Assembly (NCBI RefSeq): GCF_001280435.1
Contig: NZ_LBIP01000018.1
Location: forward strand, 248,001-312,000
Origin: Mangrovimonas xylaniphaga
GTDB lineage: Bacteria > Bacteroidota > Bacteroidia > Flavobacteriales > Flavobacteriaceae
DNA length: 64,000 nt
Reading direction: 5' to 3'
The translations under genes were made by a program, and so were the position numbers. Of this stretch, positions 26,561-35,406 are shown in pieces. A model generated the notes under the pieces. That model did no database searches. It was not told where the DNA came from and saw only the letters and a list, made by a program, of their open reading frames with translations. Numbering within the stretch: the stretch's first letter is position 1; every line of letters begins with the position of its first letter.

Positions 26561-27793
26561 ATGAAAACTTTAATGACATCAATTGTGTTGTGTTTTACTT
26601 TGTTAGTGAGTGCACAACAGCAAAAGACAGTAGACTTTGGCGTTGAGGATAGTATATTCTCTAAAGTGTTGAATGAGCACAGAAAAGTCTGGATATATAA
26701 TCCAGAAAAGAACTCTGGTATCTATCAATCTAATAAGGTTTACCCTATTTTGTACCTGTTGGATGGTCCTACACATTTCTATTCCGTTGTAGGTATGATA
26801 AAGCAATTGAGTACTGCAAATGGTAATACGGTTTTGCCTGAAATGATTATTGTGGGAATACACAATACAAATAGATTTAGAGATTTATCACCAACACAAA
26901 TGGTTGAAAGATCAGGGTATAACCCAGATGATATGAGAAAAAATACAGGTGGAGGTGATTTGTTTTTGGACTTTATTGAAAAGGAATTGAAGCCTTATAT
27001 AGAATCAAAGTATCCTACGGCTCCCTATAGTATGTTGGTAGGACATTCTCTTGGAGGAATGATGGCCATTTACACCATGTTCCAAAGGCCTCAAATGTTT
27101 CAAAATTATATTGCCATTGACCCATCGATATGGTGGAACAATCAAGAAATCTTAAAGGAAATCCAAAACCGTCCAAACTTAAATGATTTAAAAGGAACAT
27201 CTCTTTACCTAGGTTACGCGAATACTTTGGTAGAAGGTTACGATATTTCAACAGTAAGTAAAGACACAACAGAGGAGACGCTTCATATACGATCTATTTT
27301 GTCTTTAGACAGCTATTTAAAGGATAATTTAATAGAAGGGTTTAGATACAAAAGTCAATTTTACGAAAATGATACACATGGATCGGTACCATTGATTACG
27401 GAATATGATGGTTTACGGTTTTTGTTTGAATTCCATAGAATTGAAATTAATGAAAAGGATTTTGAAAATATGGATGTTGATATGGTGGCGCAAATTGCGG
27501 GGCATTATCAAAATGTTTCAAGATACATGGGCTATGAAGTTAAGCCAGATGAAAGCTTGATAAATAGGTTGGGATATGGCATGTTGAATGGTAAATTATA
27601 TGATAGGGCGGGGCAGTTCTTCTCATATAATGCAAAGATCCATTCGGATAGTTTTAATGTGTTTGATTCCCTTGGTGATTACTACGTGGCAACAAACAAT
27701 AAGGAAAAGGCTGCTGAAAGTTACCAAAAGGCTCTAGAACTAAAGGAATACCCACTTACCAGGGAAAAATTGGAACAGCTTAAACAGCAGTAG
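26561..27793 (+). CDS. Secreted alpha/beta-hydrolase esterase with C-terminal TPR-like helices
   Basis: A 410-residue exported esterase. A signal peptide ends near LLVSAQQ. The esterase-D/Fes-like domain has YPILYLLDGPTHF (oxyanion strand) near residue 65 and the nucleophile elbow VGHSLGGMM with Ser163. A catalytic His is likely in DTHGSVP near 272. The C-terminal 100 residues look like TPR helices (GQFFSYNAKIHSDSFNVF, then YQKALELKEYP). Relatives cut siderophore esters or S-formylglutathione; here the substrate is unknown. It is 47 bp upstream of the hybrid kinase and may be in its transcript. Confidence 0.85.
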   Translation: MKTLMTSIVLCFTLLVSAQQQKTVDFGVEDSIFSKVLNEHRKVWIYNPEKNSGIYQSNKVYPILYLLDGPTHFYSVVGMIKQLSTANGNTVLPEMIIVGIHNTNRFRDLSPTQMVERSGYNPDDMRKNTGGGDLFLDFIEKELKPYIESKYPTAPYSMLVGHSLGGMMAIYTMFQRPQMFQNYIAIDPSIWWNNQEILKEIQNRPNLNDLKGTSLYLGYANTLVEGYDISTVSKDTTEETLHIRSILSLDSYLKDNLIEGFRYKSQFYENDTHGSVPLITEYDGLRFLFEFHRIEINEKDFENMDVDMVAQIAGHYQNVSRYMGYEVKPDESLINRLGYGMLNGKLYDRAGQFFSYNAKIHSDSFNVFDSLGDYYVATNNKEKAAESYQKALELKEYPLTREKLEQLKQQ

Positions 27794-27840
27794 CTCAGCC
27801 ATGTTGACCTTTTAATTGTTAAAATTAGTAACTTACTAAG

Positions 27841-30747
27841 ATGAAACATTTGATTACATTATTCTTTTTTGTTTTTCTTTTTGTCAATTCAGTACAAGGG
27901 CAAATAGCACCTATAGATTCTATTTTTCAGGTTTTTAATAATACTTCCAAAACTCCAGAAATGAGGTTGGAGGCTTATGACGAGCTTTATAGCTACCTCG
28001 TGGATCCTGAAAAAAATAAGGGAATCGCACCTAAGGATTTATTCGGTATTGTGGATAAATTGAATTTTGGAAGCGATGCAGCTCTTGATTTAAGCAATAA
28101 ATCAAGCAAAGCCTTTAATAGAGGAAAAGTATATCTACTAAAAGGATCTTATAGTTTTATCAATAATAATCAGTCTATGGATTGTGATTATTTGATGAAA
28201 GCCTTGGAGATAGGCATGGAGGAGCAGGATTATGCGGTTATAGGAGGTGCTTTAGAAAGCTTATTGGCTTTTAATTGCAAAAATCTTTCGAAAGAACGAG
28301 CCATCCAACTCATGTTGGATCTGAATTCAAAAAATTTGATGGCAGAGGAACAATTGAATTTATATAGTTCCATGAGTCGATTTATAGAAAATGATTCTAT
28401 TAAATCCATTTTGTTCAAGAATCTTCCCGCAACGTTAAAATCGGAAACTGTAAGAAACTATAAATTGCAGGGGTTCTTTTCGGAGGTATTGAGAAATTTA
28501 GATTCCGAAATAGCAAGACCACTTTTTAATCGGATTGAGACGGTATTGGATGTGCCAGAGGCTCGTGATAAATTGATTCCGATGTACTTGAGTTTAGGGG
28601 AATTTTATGTGTTGAATGAAAAATATCCAGAAGCTTTAAAGGCGTTCCAAGAAGCATTGAAACTTTCTGAAGAATTGCATTTTGAAATTGATAATTTGGA
28701 GAATGTTTGGGTGTCTATGGGAGAAATTCATTCAAACATTGAAAATTTTGAGGAAGCACAAAAATACACTTTAAAAGGCTTGGAAATAGCCAAGCAAAAA
28801 GACGAAAGTAGGAACTTGGCCAGAATCTACTTATCAATGGCTTCCGTTAAAACAGAAATGAAAGAGCCAGAAATGGCATTGAAATACATAGACTCTGCAG
28901 TAGTGTTGATGGCTCCAAGAGCTAGTGAAGATAAGACTTGTGAGCAATGTATGAATTATGCCTTATTGGTAAAATCTAAAGTATTTAATGGGCTTGCTCG
29001 GCACAGGGAAGCATTGTTGCAGTTGTTGGATTTAGAGCCCTTTTACAAAGATAATTTGGCTAGTAGGGTGCAACCATTAATGTATCAAGAAATAGGGAAG
29101 GCTTATGTAGGACTTGGTGAATTTAAAAAGGCTGTTTCTTCCATTAAAAAAGGAATGACATATCCTCATGTAACCTTGCTTGATGATAAACGGAATTATG
29201 AAATATTAGCCCAATCTTATAAGGAGCTTGGTAATTATCAAAAGTCGCTTGAGGCTTATGAAAAGGTTGTTGCCGCAAATGATTCCATTACAAAATTTAG
29301 AAATAGCCAGGGAACAACACGTTTGGAGCTTGAAAATGCTTTTAATCAAGAGAGGTTTAAGGATAGTTTGGTAGTGGAAAAGGAGGCCTTGGAAAGAGAG
29401 TTGAGATTTGAGAAGCAATTGGGCAAGGAGCAAACCTTTAGAAATTTAATTATTGGGGCTGCAATTTTAGCGTTATTGGTTGCTTTGGGCCTGTATAACC
29501 GTTTGAATTTTATCAAAAAGACCCAAGGTGTCTTAAAGGAAAAAAATCGTGTTATAGAAGCTGAAAAGGAAAAGGCAAAATCCTCAGAGCGCGCAAAACA
29601 TCAATTTTTGGCAAATATGAGTCATGAAATAAGGACACCAATGAATGCCATTAAGGGAATGACGGATATTTTATTAAGACGAAACCCCAAAAAGGAACAA
29701 TTGGATTATTTAAATGCCATTAAAGAATCGTTGAATTCCCTTTTGGTAATTATTGATGATGTATTGGATCTGTCCAAGATTGAATCCGGTAAAATCGAGT
29801 TGGAGAAAATTCCCTTTTCAATTTCAGAAGAAGTCCATAAAGTAGTCCAAATAATGAAGTTTAAAGCGGAAGAGAAAGGAGTGTCCCTAAATGTCGATTT
29901 TGATCAACATATTCCAATGGTAAAGGGGGATTCCGTTAGATTGCGACAGGTGCTTTTAAATCTTGTTGGGAATGCTATTAAGTTTACATCTGCTGGCCAA
30001 GTTGTTGTAAAAGTAGAATCTAAAATAGAGGAAAGTGGAGGAAATCTTCAAGTTCATTTTTCTGTTTTAGATACTGGTATTGGAATCGAAGAAGATAAAC
30101 TTGTGAATGTTTTTAAATCGTTTGAACAGGCCCAAACAGATACCAGTAGAAAGTTTGGTGGCACCGGATTAGGTTTGAGTATATCTAAGAAGATAGTTAA
30201 ACTGCATGGAGGGAAAATTTGGGCGGAGAGTAAAAGAGGTAAGGGGAGTACATTTCATTTTGTGATTCCGTATGAGCCCTTTATTATTCCTTCAAATTTA
30301 AATGGCAAGACACATAAAGACGAATTAGAAATTTTGAAAGATCAATTGAAGGGGCTTAAAGTATTGTTGGTTGAAGATAATGCCTTTAATGCCGTTGTGG
30401 CAAAAGAAGAATTAGAGGACAATATCCAAGGTGTTGAAGTAAGGATTGCCGAAAATGGAGAAGTGGCTTTGGATAAATTGCAAACTGAATTGTTTGATGT
30501 TGTTTTAATGGATGTTCAAATGCCTGTTATGAATGGCTTTGAGTGTACAAAAGCCATACGTCAACTGAAGGATTCTGTAGGCCATATTCCCATTATTGCT
30601 ATGACAGCAAATGTCTTGAAGGAAGAAGTGGTAAGATGTTTTGAAGCGGGAATGAATGATTTTGTTCCCAAGCCTTTTGATGTGGCAGATTTGCTTCAGA
30701 AAATCTATAAGGTAACTGACAAAGAACATAAAGTATTAAAATCATGA
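27841..30747 (+). CDS. Hybrid histidine kinase with periplasmic TPR sensor
   Basis: 968 residues. A signal peptide (to about residue 20) is followed by about 500 residues of TPR helices outside the membrane, clear at YPEALKAFQEALKLSEEL and KSLEAYEKVV. One membrane segment lies at about 537-553 and then a short coiled coil. HisKA has phospho-acceptor His595 in HQFLANMSHEIRTPMNAIKG; HATPase_c has NLVGNAIKFT, DTGIGI and GTGLGLSI. A C-terminal receiver has Asp891 in VLMDVQMP and Lys in PKPF. No DNA-binding domain is present. The next gene overlaps by 4 bp (ATGA), so signal output passes to the lone receiver and Hpt proteins. Confidence 0.94.
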   Translation: MKHLITLFFFVFLFVNSVQGQIAPIDSIFQVFNNTSKTPEMRLEAYDELYSYLVDPEKNKGIAPKDLFGIVDKLNFGSDAALDLSNKSSKAFNRGKVYLLKGSYSFINNNQSMDCDYLMKALEIGMEEQDYAVIGGALESLLAFNCKNLSKERAIQLMLDLNSKNLMAEEQLNLYSSMSRFIENDSIKSILFKNLPATLKSETVRNYKLQGFFSEVLRNLDSEIARPLFNRIETVLDVPEARDKLIPMYLSLGEFYVLNEKYPEALKAFQEALKLSEELHFEIDNLENVWVSMGEIHSNIENFEEAQKYTLKGLEIAKQKDESRNLARIYLSMASVKTEMKEPEMALKYIDSAVVLMAPRASEDKTCEQCMNYALLVKSKVFNGLARHREALLQLLDLEPFYKDNLASRVQPLMYQEIGKAYVGLGEFKKAVSSIKKGMTYPHVTLLDDKRNYEILAQSYKELGNYQKSLEAYEKVVAANDSITKFRNSQGTTRLELENAFNQERFKDSLVVEKEALERELRFEKQLGKEQTFRNLIIGAAILALLVALGLYNRLNFIKKTQGVLKEKNRVIEAEKEKAKSSERAKHQFLANMSHEIRTPMNAIKGMTDILLRRNPKKEQLDYLNAIKESLNSLLVIIDDVLDLSKIESGKIELEKIPFSISEEVHKVVQIMKFKAEEKGVSLNVDFDQHIPMVKGDSVRLRQVLLNLVGNAIKFTSAGQVVVKVESKIEESGGNLQVHFSVLDTGIGIEEDKLVNVFKSFEQAQTDTSRKFGGTGLGLSISKKIVKLHGGKIWAESKRGKGSTFHFVIPYEPFIIPSNLNGKTHKDELEILKDQLKGLKVLLVEDNAFNAVVAKEELEDNIQGVEVRIAENGEVALDKLQTELFDVVLMDVQMPVMNGFECTKAIRQLKDSVGHIPIIAMTANVLKEEVVRCFEAGMNDFVPKPFDVADLLQKIYKVTDKEHKVLKS

Positions 30748-31130
30748 ATCAATATAAAAACAAAGTATTTATTGTAGATGACGAGCCTTTGTTTTCTATG
30801 ATGCTTAGTGACTATTTAACGCAACATAATCCCTCGTTGAAGGTAAAGAGTTTTATGTCTGGAGAGGCTTGTTTAGAGGCTTTATATGAAAATCCAGCTC
30901 TTATTATTTTGGATCATTATTTAAGCTCCAGTAATTCAGTCCATCTAAATGGATTGGATATGTTGAGTGAAATAAAGAAAATGAAAAGTCATCCTGTAGT
31001 AGTAATGCTTTCTGGACAGGAAAGCTACTACACGGCGGCTAAAGCCATTGGTTTAGGTGTGTTGCACTATGTGATAAAAGATGAAGAAGCATTTGAAAAG
31101 GTGAATAGTATTATTAAGGCGAATATTTAA
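30744..31130 (+). CDS. Stand-alone receiver-domain response regulator
   Basis: A 128-residue CheY-like protein with no output domain. It has VDDEP near residue 12, phospho-acceptor Asp in LIILDHYL near 57, Ser in MLSGQE near 90 and Lys in YVIKDEE near 112. An insertion of about six residues after the Asp (SSSNSVHLNG) lengthens loop beta3-alpha3. The ATG overlaps the kinase stop, and the Hpt gene follows after 5 bp. It is a likely phosphate shuttle or allosteric regulator in the relay. Confidence 0.92.
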   Translation: MNQYKNKVFIVDDEPLFSMMLSDYLTQHNPSLKVKSFMSGEACLEALYENPALIILDHYLSSSNSVHLNGLDMLSEIKKMKSHPVVVMLSGQESYYTAAKAIGLGVLHYVIKDEEAFEKVNSIIKANI

Positions 31131-31135
31131 AGAGA

Positions 31136-31474
31136 ATGATGTCTATGGATTTATCTTTTTTAGAGAAGTTTACGGGGGGGGATACTTTAAAGATGAAGAA
31201 GTATATTGCACTTTATCTAGATACAGCAACTGTGCTGTTCAATTCCATTGGTGAAGGGATTGCTGCTGAAGACTGGGAAAAGGTTTGTGCGAATGTCCAT
31301 TCTCTTAAACCACAGATAACTTATATGGGATTGACTAATTTGAGTGAATTGTTGTTGAAAATTGAAGAGAAGTCAAAAGCTCAAGATACATATTCCATAA
31401 ATGAAATTTTTGAGCAAGCTTTGGTTGTCCATAGGCAATCTAAACAAGTTTTGGAAGGCTATTTGGAAACTTGA
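31136..31474 (+). CDS. Histidine-phosphotransfer (Hpt) protein
   Basis: A 112-residue helical Hpt domain. The phospho-acceptor is His55 in ANVHSLKPQITYMG, matching the H-x-L-K signature; flanking helices (residues 18-45 and 66-110) suit a four-helix bundle. The ATG at 31136 and one at 31139 are both usable. A run of eight G bases (31174-31181) encodes Thr-Gly-Gly-Asp near the start and could slip. With the hybrid kinase and lone receiver it completes a His-Asp-His-Asp relay, whose final regulator is not in the operon. Confidence 0.88.
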   Translation: MMSMDLSFLEKFTGGDTLKMKKYIALYLDTATVLFNSIGEGIAAEDWEKVCANVHSLKPQITYMGLTNLSELLLKIEEKSKAQDTYSINEIFEQALVVHRQSKQVLEGYLET

Positions 31475-31485
31475 AAGAATTCCAT

Positions 31486-31520
31486 AAAAAAAGCTGAACA
31501 AAATTATTGTTCAGCTTTTT
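31486..31520. terminator. Bidirectional terminator of the phosphorelay operon and tRNA unit
   Basis: Stem GCTGAACAA / TTGTTCAGC with a short AATTA loop, preceded by an A7 tract and followed by T5. Confidence 0.92.
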
Positions 31521-31521
31521 G

Positions 31522-31596
31522 TCGGGGTGGCAGGATTCGAACCTGCGACCTCCTGCTCCCAAAGCAGGCGCGATAACCGGGCTACGCTACACCCCG
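31522..31596 (-). tRNA. tRNA-Pro (anticodon TGG)
   Basis: 75 nt, acceptor CGGGGTG/CACCCCG, discriminator A, T arm GGTTCGAATCC. Anticodon stem CCTGC/GCAGG with loop TTTGGGA gives TGG. It lies 9 bp after tRNA-Ser and is processed from the same transcript. Confidence 0.96.
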
Positions 31597-31605
31597 AAAA
31601 GAAAG

Positions 31606-31689
31606 CGGAGAGACAGGGACTCGAACCCTGGCAACACTTTCGCGTTGACAGATTAGCAATCTGCTCCATTACCACTCTGGCACCTCTCC
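31606..31689 (-). tRNA. tRNA-Ser (anticodon GCT)
   Basis: 84 nt with the long variable arm typical of serine tRNAs. Acceptor GGAGAGG/TCTCTCC, T arm GGTTCGAGTCC, discriminator G. The anticodon stem GCAGA/TCTGT encloses TTGCTAA, giving GCT, which reads AGC and AGT. Confidence 0.95.
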
Positions 31690-31724
31690 AATATTAAATA
31701 AAGAACCTTTCTTAATTGCGGATG

Positions 31725-31755
31725 CAAATGTAGGATAACATTGCGTATCTCACAA
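31725..31755 (-). promoter_or_regulatory. Promoter of the tRNA-Ser/tRNA-Pro unit
   Basis: TACATTTG (31725-31732) with TTG (31753-31755) exactly 20 bp upstream, 35 bp before mature tRNA-Ser. Same layout as the tRNA-Arg promoter. Confidence 0.72.
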
Positions 31756-31831
31756 CTATTTTTTGAATTTTTTCGTCAATATTTTGAAATTTCAAACCAC
31801 TAGAGTTTTAAATAGCTTGAAGCCAATATGT

Positions 31832-32494
31832 TTAGACGATCTGTAAATTTTGAATTTTTTCAAATGAAATTTCCTTAAAGTCGTCAATTAGCAAATTCGC
31901 TAGGGTGTAATCTTGATTTTTGGAATTTTCACTTCTATAGGCAACACAAAAAATGGCGGCACTATTGGCCGCTACAATACCGTTGGTAGAGTCTTCAATC
32001 ACCATACATTGGTGTTTTTCGTGTCCAGAAACTTCTGCAGCCTTTAAAAATATTTCGGGATGTGGTTTGGAGGCTTTTAAATCGGCGCCGCTTAATTTGG
32101 CTTTAAAATATTGATCTAACTCAAATCTTTTAAAGACGCGATCAATGGTGCTCATGGTTGCAGAAGACGCCAAAATTAAGGTCAGTCCATTGGCGTGGTA
32201 TTCTTGAATTAGTTCCAACACACCGTCTAAAAGCTGCAAACTTTCATCATAATCGAACAAATGATTAAAATGGTTGCGTTTCTTCCTTTCGAGATTTATA
32301 GGATCTTCATCCAGTCCAAAATGCGAACAAAGAAACTTACACACATTCCTTGTAGATTTTCCAGTAAAAGTTTCATACAATTCATCTGAAACGTCAATAC
32401 CATAGTCATCAAACATTTTGTGGTAGGCCTTGTGGTGCAATGGTTCGGTGTCCACAATAACACCGTCCATATCGAATAAGACTACTTTTAGCAT
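31832..32494 (-). CDS. HAD-family phosphatase, beta-phosphoglucomutase-like
   Basis: 220 residues from ATG 32494. The nucleophile motif VLFDMDGVIVDTEP begins at residue 4, motif II is ILASSA near 110, and motif III/IV are KPHPEIFLKAA and MVIEDSTNGIVAA. A helical cap (about 18-90) makes it subclass I. Relatives hydrolyse sugar phosphates or act as beta-phosphoglucomutase; the mutase-type second Asp (DMD) is present in all such phosphatases, so the reaction is undecided. It is transcribed alone. Confidence 0.9.
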   Translation of the reverse strand: MLKVVLFDMDGVIVDTEPLHHKAYHKMFDDYGIDVSDELYETFTGKSTRNVCKFLCSHFGLDEDPINLERKKRNHFNHLFDYDESLQLLDGVLELIQEYHANGLTLILASSATMSTIDRVFKRFELDQYFKAKLSGADLKASKPHPEIFLKAAEVSGHEKHQCMVIEDSTNGIVAANSAAIFCVAYRSENSKNQDYTLANLLIDDFKEISFEKIQNLQIV

Positions 32495-32598
32495 CAATAA
32501 AAATTTTGCGCGAAGATAGTCAGAACCTTTGGAACAAACTAACTATTGATTTGAGCTAATAATCAGATGATTATTGAAATAGGAAAGTTAGAGTGTAA

Positions 32599-33777
32599 TT
32601 AAGAGGTTTTCTTGCAAAAAATCACGATTTTTTCATCGTTTAAGTTGGTGGAGAAGAATAAATAGAGTTCTCCACCATCTTTTATTTTCAATTTAGTTCT
32701 AAGTTGTTGAACCGTTTCGGGGAAATTTCTAGTGGTAATATTCGCTTTCGAGATTCCTTCCTTTTTCATAAGTTGTTTGTTAAAAGTGAGTGTTTTAACA
32801 ATTTCAAAACTTCGTCCAGGAAATTCAATTAAGGTTTCTGAGGTATACAGGTGTGTATGCTGATGGAGTTTAGGAACTCCTAACTTTTCTGAAACAGATT
32901 TAAAAGCACCTGATTTTAAAATGGCTGCATTAGGTTCGTATAAATATGAAAGTGGTTCGCCAAATACGGCGCTAGCATTTTTTTCTTCATTAAAGTTGAA
33001 ATCAAACTTTTCTTCGATAGCCTGTGTAAGATTAACCGTTTTTATTTCGATATCTCCTTTAAAATTGTCCTCCAAAACCCATAACAACTCTTTAACTTCA
33101 TTATTAAGGGCGACAATATGAATGGTTTTGATATGCTTTAATTCTCCCATTCCTACAGAAATATCCAAAAGAGGGGAGGTCTTTATCATGATGTTCTTGG
33201 AACGTTGAAACAACATATCCAAATGTAAAGGCACATTGGGCAGGCAGTCGTTTAAAAAAAAGACTTTGCCTTTGCTGTCATGGCGTCTGGAAGGATCTAT
33301 ATAAATCCAATCGTAAGTATCTTGATGTTTTTTTAAATGCTCAATACCATCAACGTTCAATGTTTTAATATTGACATTTAATTGGGAATAGTTATGCGTA
33401 ACGATTTCCGAAAGTTCAGAATTCAATTCGCAGTGCGTGACATTTTGAAACTTTTTGGAAAAATAATAACAATCTACTCCAAAGCCACCTGTTAAATCAA
33501 TTAAGGACTTCCCTTCAATAAGCCCAGCTTTGTATTTTGCTGTAGCTTCAGAGGAAGTTTGTTCAATATTGAGTTTATTGGGATAAACTATGAGAGGTGC
33601 ATTAAACCAAGTTGGAAGTTTATGTTGACAGCGTTTTTTAGCTTCAATCTGTTCTACCAAAAGTTTGATGTCAACTGAAATCTCTGGATGGTTTTTGAAT
33701 AGCAAAGCAACTGTGTCAGAATTTAAATGTGTAAGTATAAATTCTTGGTGCGTGGTATTTAAAATGTCAGGATTCAA
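32599..33777 (-). CDS. Class I SAM methyltransferase with THUMP-like domain
   Basis: 392 residues, start TTG at 33777, one base after the upstream stop; no ATG fits the family N-terminus. Helical N-terminal region (1-70) ends in KLPTWF. The SAM motif LIDLTGGFGVDCYYFSKKF is near residues 92-110, and YDWIYIDPSRR near 158 resembles the DPPR-type catalytic loop of base methyltransferases. The C-terminal 90 residues fit the THUMP-like domain. Probably an RNA methyltransferase, as its operon partners suggest; the target base is unknown. It is last in the tsaD-led run. Confidence 0.82.
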   Translation of the reverse strand: MNPDILNTTHQEFILTHLNSDTVALLFKNHPEISVDIKLLVEQIEAKKRCQHKLPTWFNAPLIVYPNKLNIEQTSSEATAKYKAGLIEGKSLIDLTGGFGVDCYYFSKKFQNVTHCELNSELSEIVTHNYSQLNVNIKTLNVDGIEHLKKHQDTYDWIYIDPSRRHDSKGKVFFLNDCLPNVPLHLDMLFQRSKNIMIKTSPLLDISVGMGELKHIKTIHIVALNNEVKELLWVLEDNFKGDIEIKTVNLTQAIEEKFDFNFNEEKNASAVFGEPLSYLYEPNAAILKSGAFKSVSEKLGVPKLHQHTHLYTSETLIEFPGRSFEIVKTLTFNKQLMKKEGISKANITTRNFPETVQQLRTKLKIKDGGELYLFFSTNLNDEKIVIFCKKTS

Positions 33778-33778
33778 T

Positions 33779-34867
33779 TTAGAGATCTTTTGTGAGTCTT
33801 TGTACCAATTTTATATCGTACAAAAATTCCTTTAAAATAACTTTTAAGGCTGTATAGGCCGGCACGGCTACAACCATTCCAACGACTCCAAAAAGGATGC
33901 CAGCAATGATAATCACTAGGAAAATTTCTAATGGATGAGATTTTACACTTTTTGAAAAAATAAATGGTTGGCTTATAAAATTATCAATTAACTGGCCAAC
34001 GGCAACCACGATGAGCACATAAAAAGTGGTTGGTAAAATGACAGTGCTCAAACCTCCGCCAAGATTGGAAGTCATAGAAAGTGTTACCATGATAACAGCG
34101 CCAATTAGCGGACCGATGTATGGTATCAAATTAATTAAAGCACACAGGAAAGCAATAACCACAGCGTTTTCAACGCCTACAATAAGCAGTCCTATTGTAT
34201 AAATGAAAAATAGAATTGAAATCTGTATGATCAATCCAATAAAATAGCGAGATAATAAATCCTTGATTTTATCAAAGGATTTTTTCAAACGAGTTTCCTT
34301 GCTATCTGGAATAAATGAGAGTATACTATTCTCCAAAAGTTTACTATCCTTTAGGAAGAAAAATGAAATAAACAATACAGAAAAAAGCCCAATTCCAAAA
34401 CTTCCAAAGCCACCAATAATAGCATTGATAAAATTTGGAATGGCCGCGAAATCAAGCTTTTCAATCAAATTGGAATACTTGAAGGATTCTTCCATATTGA
34501 TATTATAAATGTGAAAATAATCAATGACTTGGATATAGAGACTTTCAATATTATCTTCTAGTTTTTTGATATCCAACAAAGCTAAATTATGACTCTGCTT
34601 TACAATTAAAGGAATGAACATCCCAATAAGCCCAACCAACAAGCCAACCAAAATTAGCATGGTAACAATTACGGCAGCAGTATTACCAAATTTAAGCCGC
34701 TTTCTTAAAAAGATGACTATTGGTCTTCCTACTAAAGACGTTACCCCTGCAATCACGATATAAGTGATTACCGATTGAATTTTGTATAAAAAGAATAGGA
34801 TGAGTACAATGGCTAAGATAATGCCTAATGCCCTTAAAATTCCGTTTGCAATTACTTTTGAATCCAT
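33779..34867 (-). CDS. AI-2E family membrane protein
   Basis: A 362-residue PF01594 protein with about seven hydrophobic segments (for example residues 12-30, 58-82, 155-172, 210-235, 240-265, 275-300 and 315-345). The internal GLLVGLIGMFIPLIV, the conserved PYIGPLIGA and a C-terminal VVAVPAYTALKVILKEF are typical. Family members are exporters or Na+/H+ exchangers; the TqsA link to autoinducer-2 does not extend to all. It lies 23 bp after the SpoU gene and 1 bp before the methyltransferase. Confidence 0.88.
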   Translation of the reverse strand: MDSKVIANGILRALGIILAIVLILFFLYKIQSVITYIVIAGVTSLVGRPIVIFLRKRLKFGNTAAVIVTMLILVGLLVGLIGMFIPLIVKQSHNLALLDIKKLEDNIESLYIQVIDYFHIYNINMEESFKYSNLIEKLDFAAIPNFINAIIGGFGSFGIGLFSVLFISFFFLKDSKLLENSILSFIPDSKETRLKKSFDKIKDLLSRYFIGLIIQISILFFIYTIGLLIVGVENAVVIAFLCALINLIPYIGPLIGAVIMVTLSMTSNLGGGLSTVILPTTFYVLIVVAVGQLIDNFISQPFIFSKSVKSHPLEIFLVIIIAGILFGVVGMVVAVPAYTALKVILKEFLYDIKLVQRLTKDL

Positions 34868-34890
34868 ATCTGTAAATATAGAAAATTGGA

Positions 34891-35394
34891 TTACATAATT
34901 TGCTTTGTAAGTTCATAGAGTGCCACACTTGTTGCTTGCACAACATTCATACTGCTGTTTTGTCCAAACATTTCAATGTGCAATATGTGGTCGCAGTTTT
35001 TTAGAATTTCTTCCGACACACCAAAATTCTCATCTCCAATTACCAAGGCTATAGGGGATTGGTCACTATAATTGAAGGTGTGTAAAGGAATACTATTAGA
35101 GGTAATTTCAAGCGCAATAATTTGAAATCCCTTCTGTTTTAGACCTAACACAACTTCCAATGTATTTTCTTCAATTTTGAACGAAACTACTTTTTCTGTA
35201 GCTCTTGCTGTTTTTGTCATTTTACGGCCCATAGGGATATCATTCCCACAAAAAATGAGTTGTTCCACTCCAAAGGCATCAGCGGTTCGGAACAAGCTTC
35301 CAATATTTGGTGCATTAGAAATATTGTCACAGACAATAGTGATTGGAAATTGCTTTTTAGTAAAATTGGAAGTGTAGTGGGTAAGTTGTGTCAC
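34891..35394 (-). CDS. SpoU/TrmH-family RNA 2'-O-methyltransferase
   Basis: A 167-residue SPOUT enzyme that places a 2'-O-methyl group on tRNA or rRNA. Motif 1 is NISNAPNIGSLFRTADAFG near residues 24-42, motif 2 VIGDENFGVSEE near 118, and motif 3 NSSMNVVQATSVALYE near 143; these form the trefoil knot. It lacks an N-terminal substrate domain, like TrmL. The start is GTG at 35394, 12 bp after the DUF4159 stop. Confidence 0.92.
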   Translation of the reverse strand: MTQLTHYTSNFTKKQFPITIVCDNISNAPNIGSLFRTADAFGVEQLIFCGNDIPMGRKMTKTARATEKVVSFKIEENTLEVVLGLKQKGFQIIALEITSNSIPLHTFNYSDQSPIALVIGDENFGVSEEILKNCDHILHIEMFGQNSSMNVVQATSVALYELTKQIM

Positions 35395-35406
35395 TGTGGT
35401 GTGATA

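Noticed and set aside
31522-31689. Attachment site or integrated element at the tRNA-Pro/Ser pair
   Set aside because: No integrase gene, no repeated tRNA end and normal housekeeping genes on both sides.
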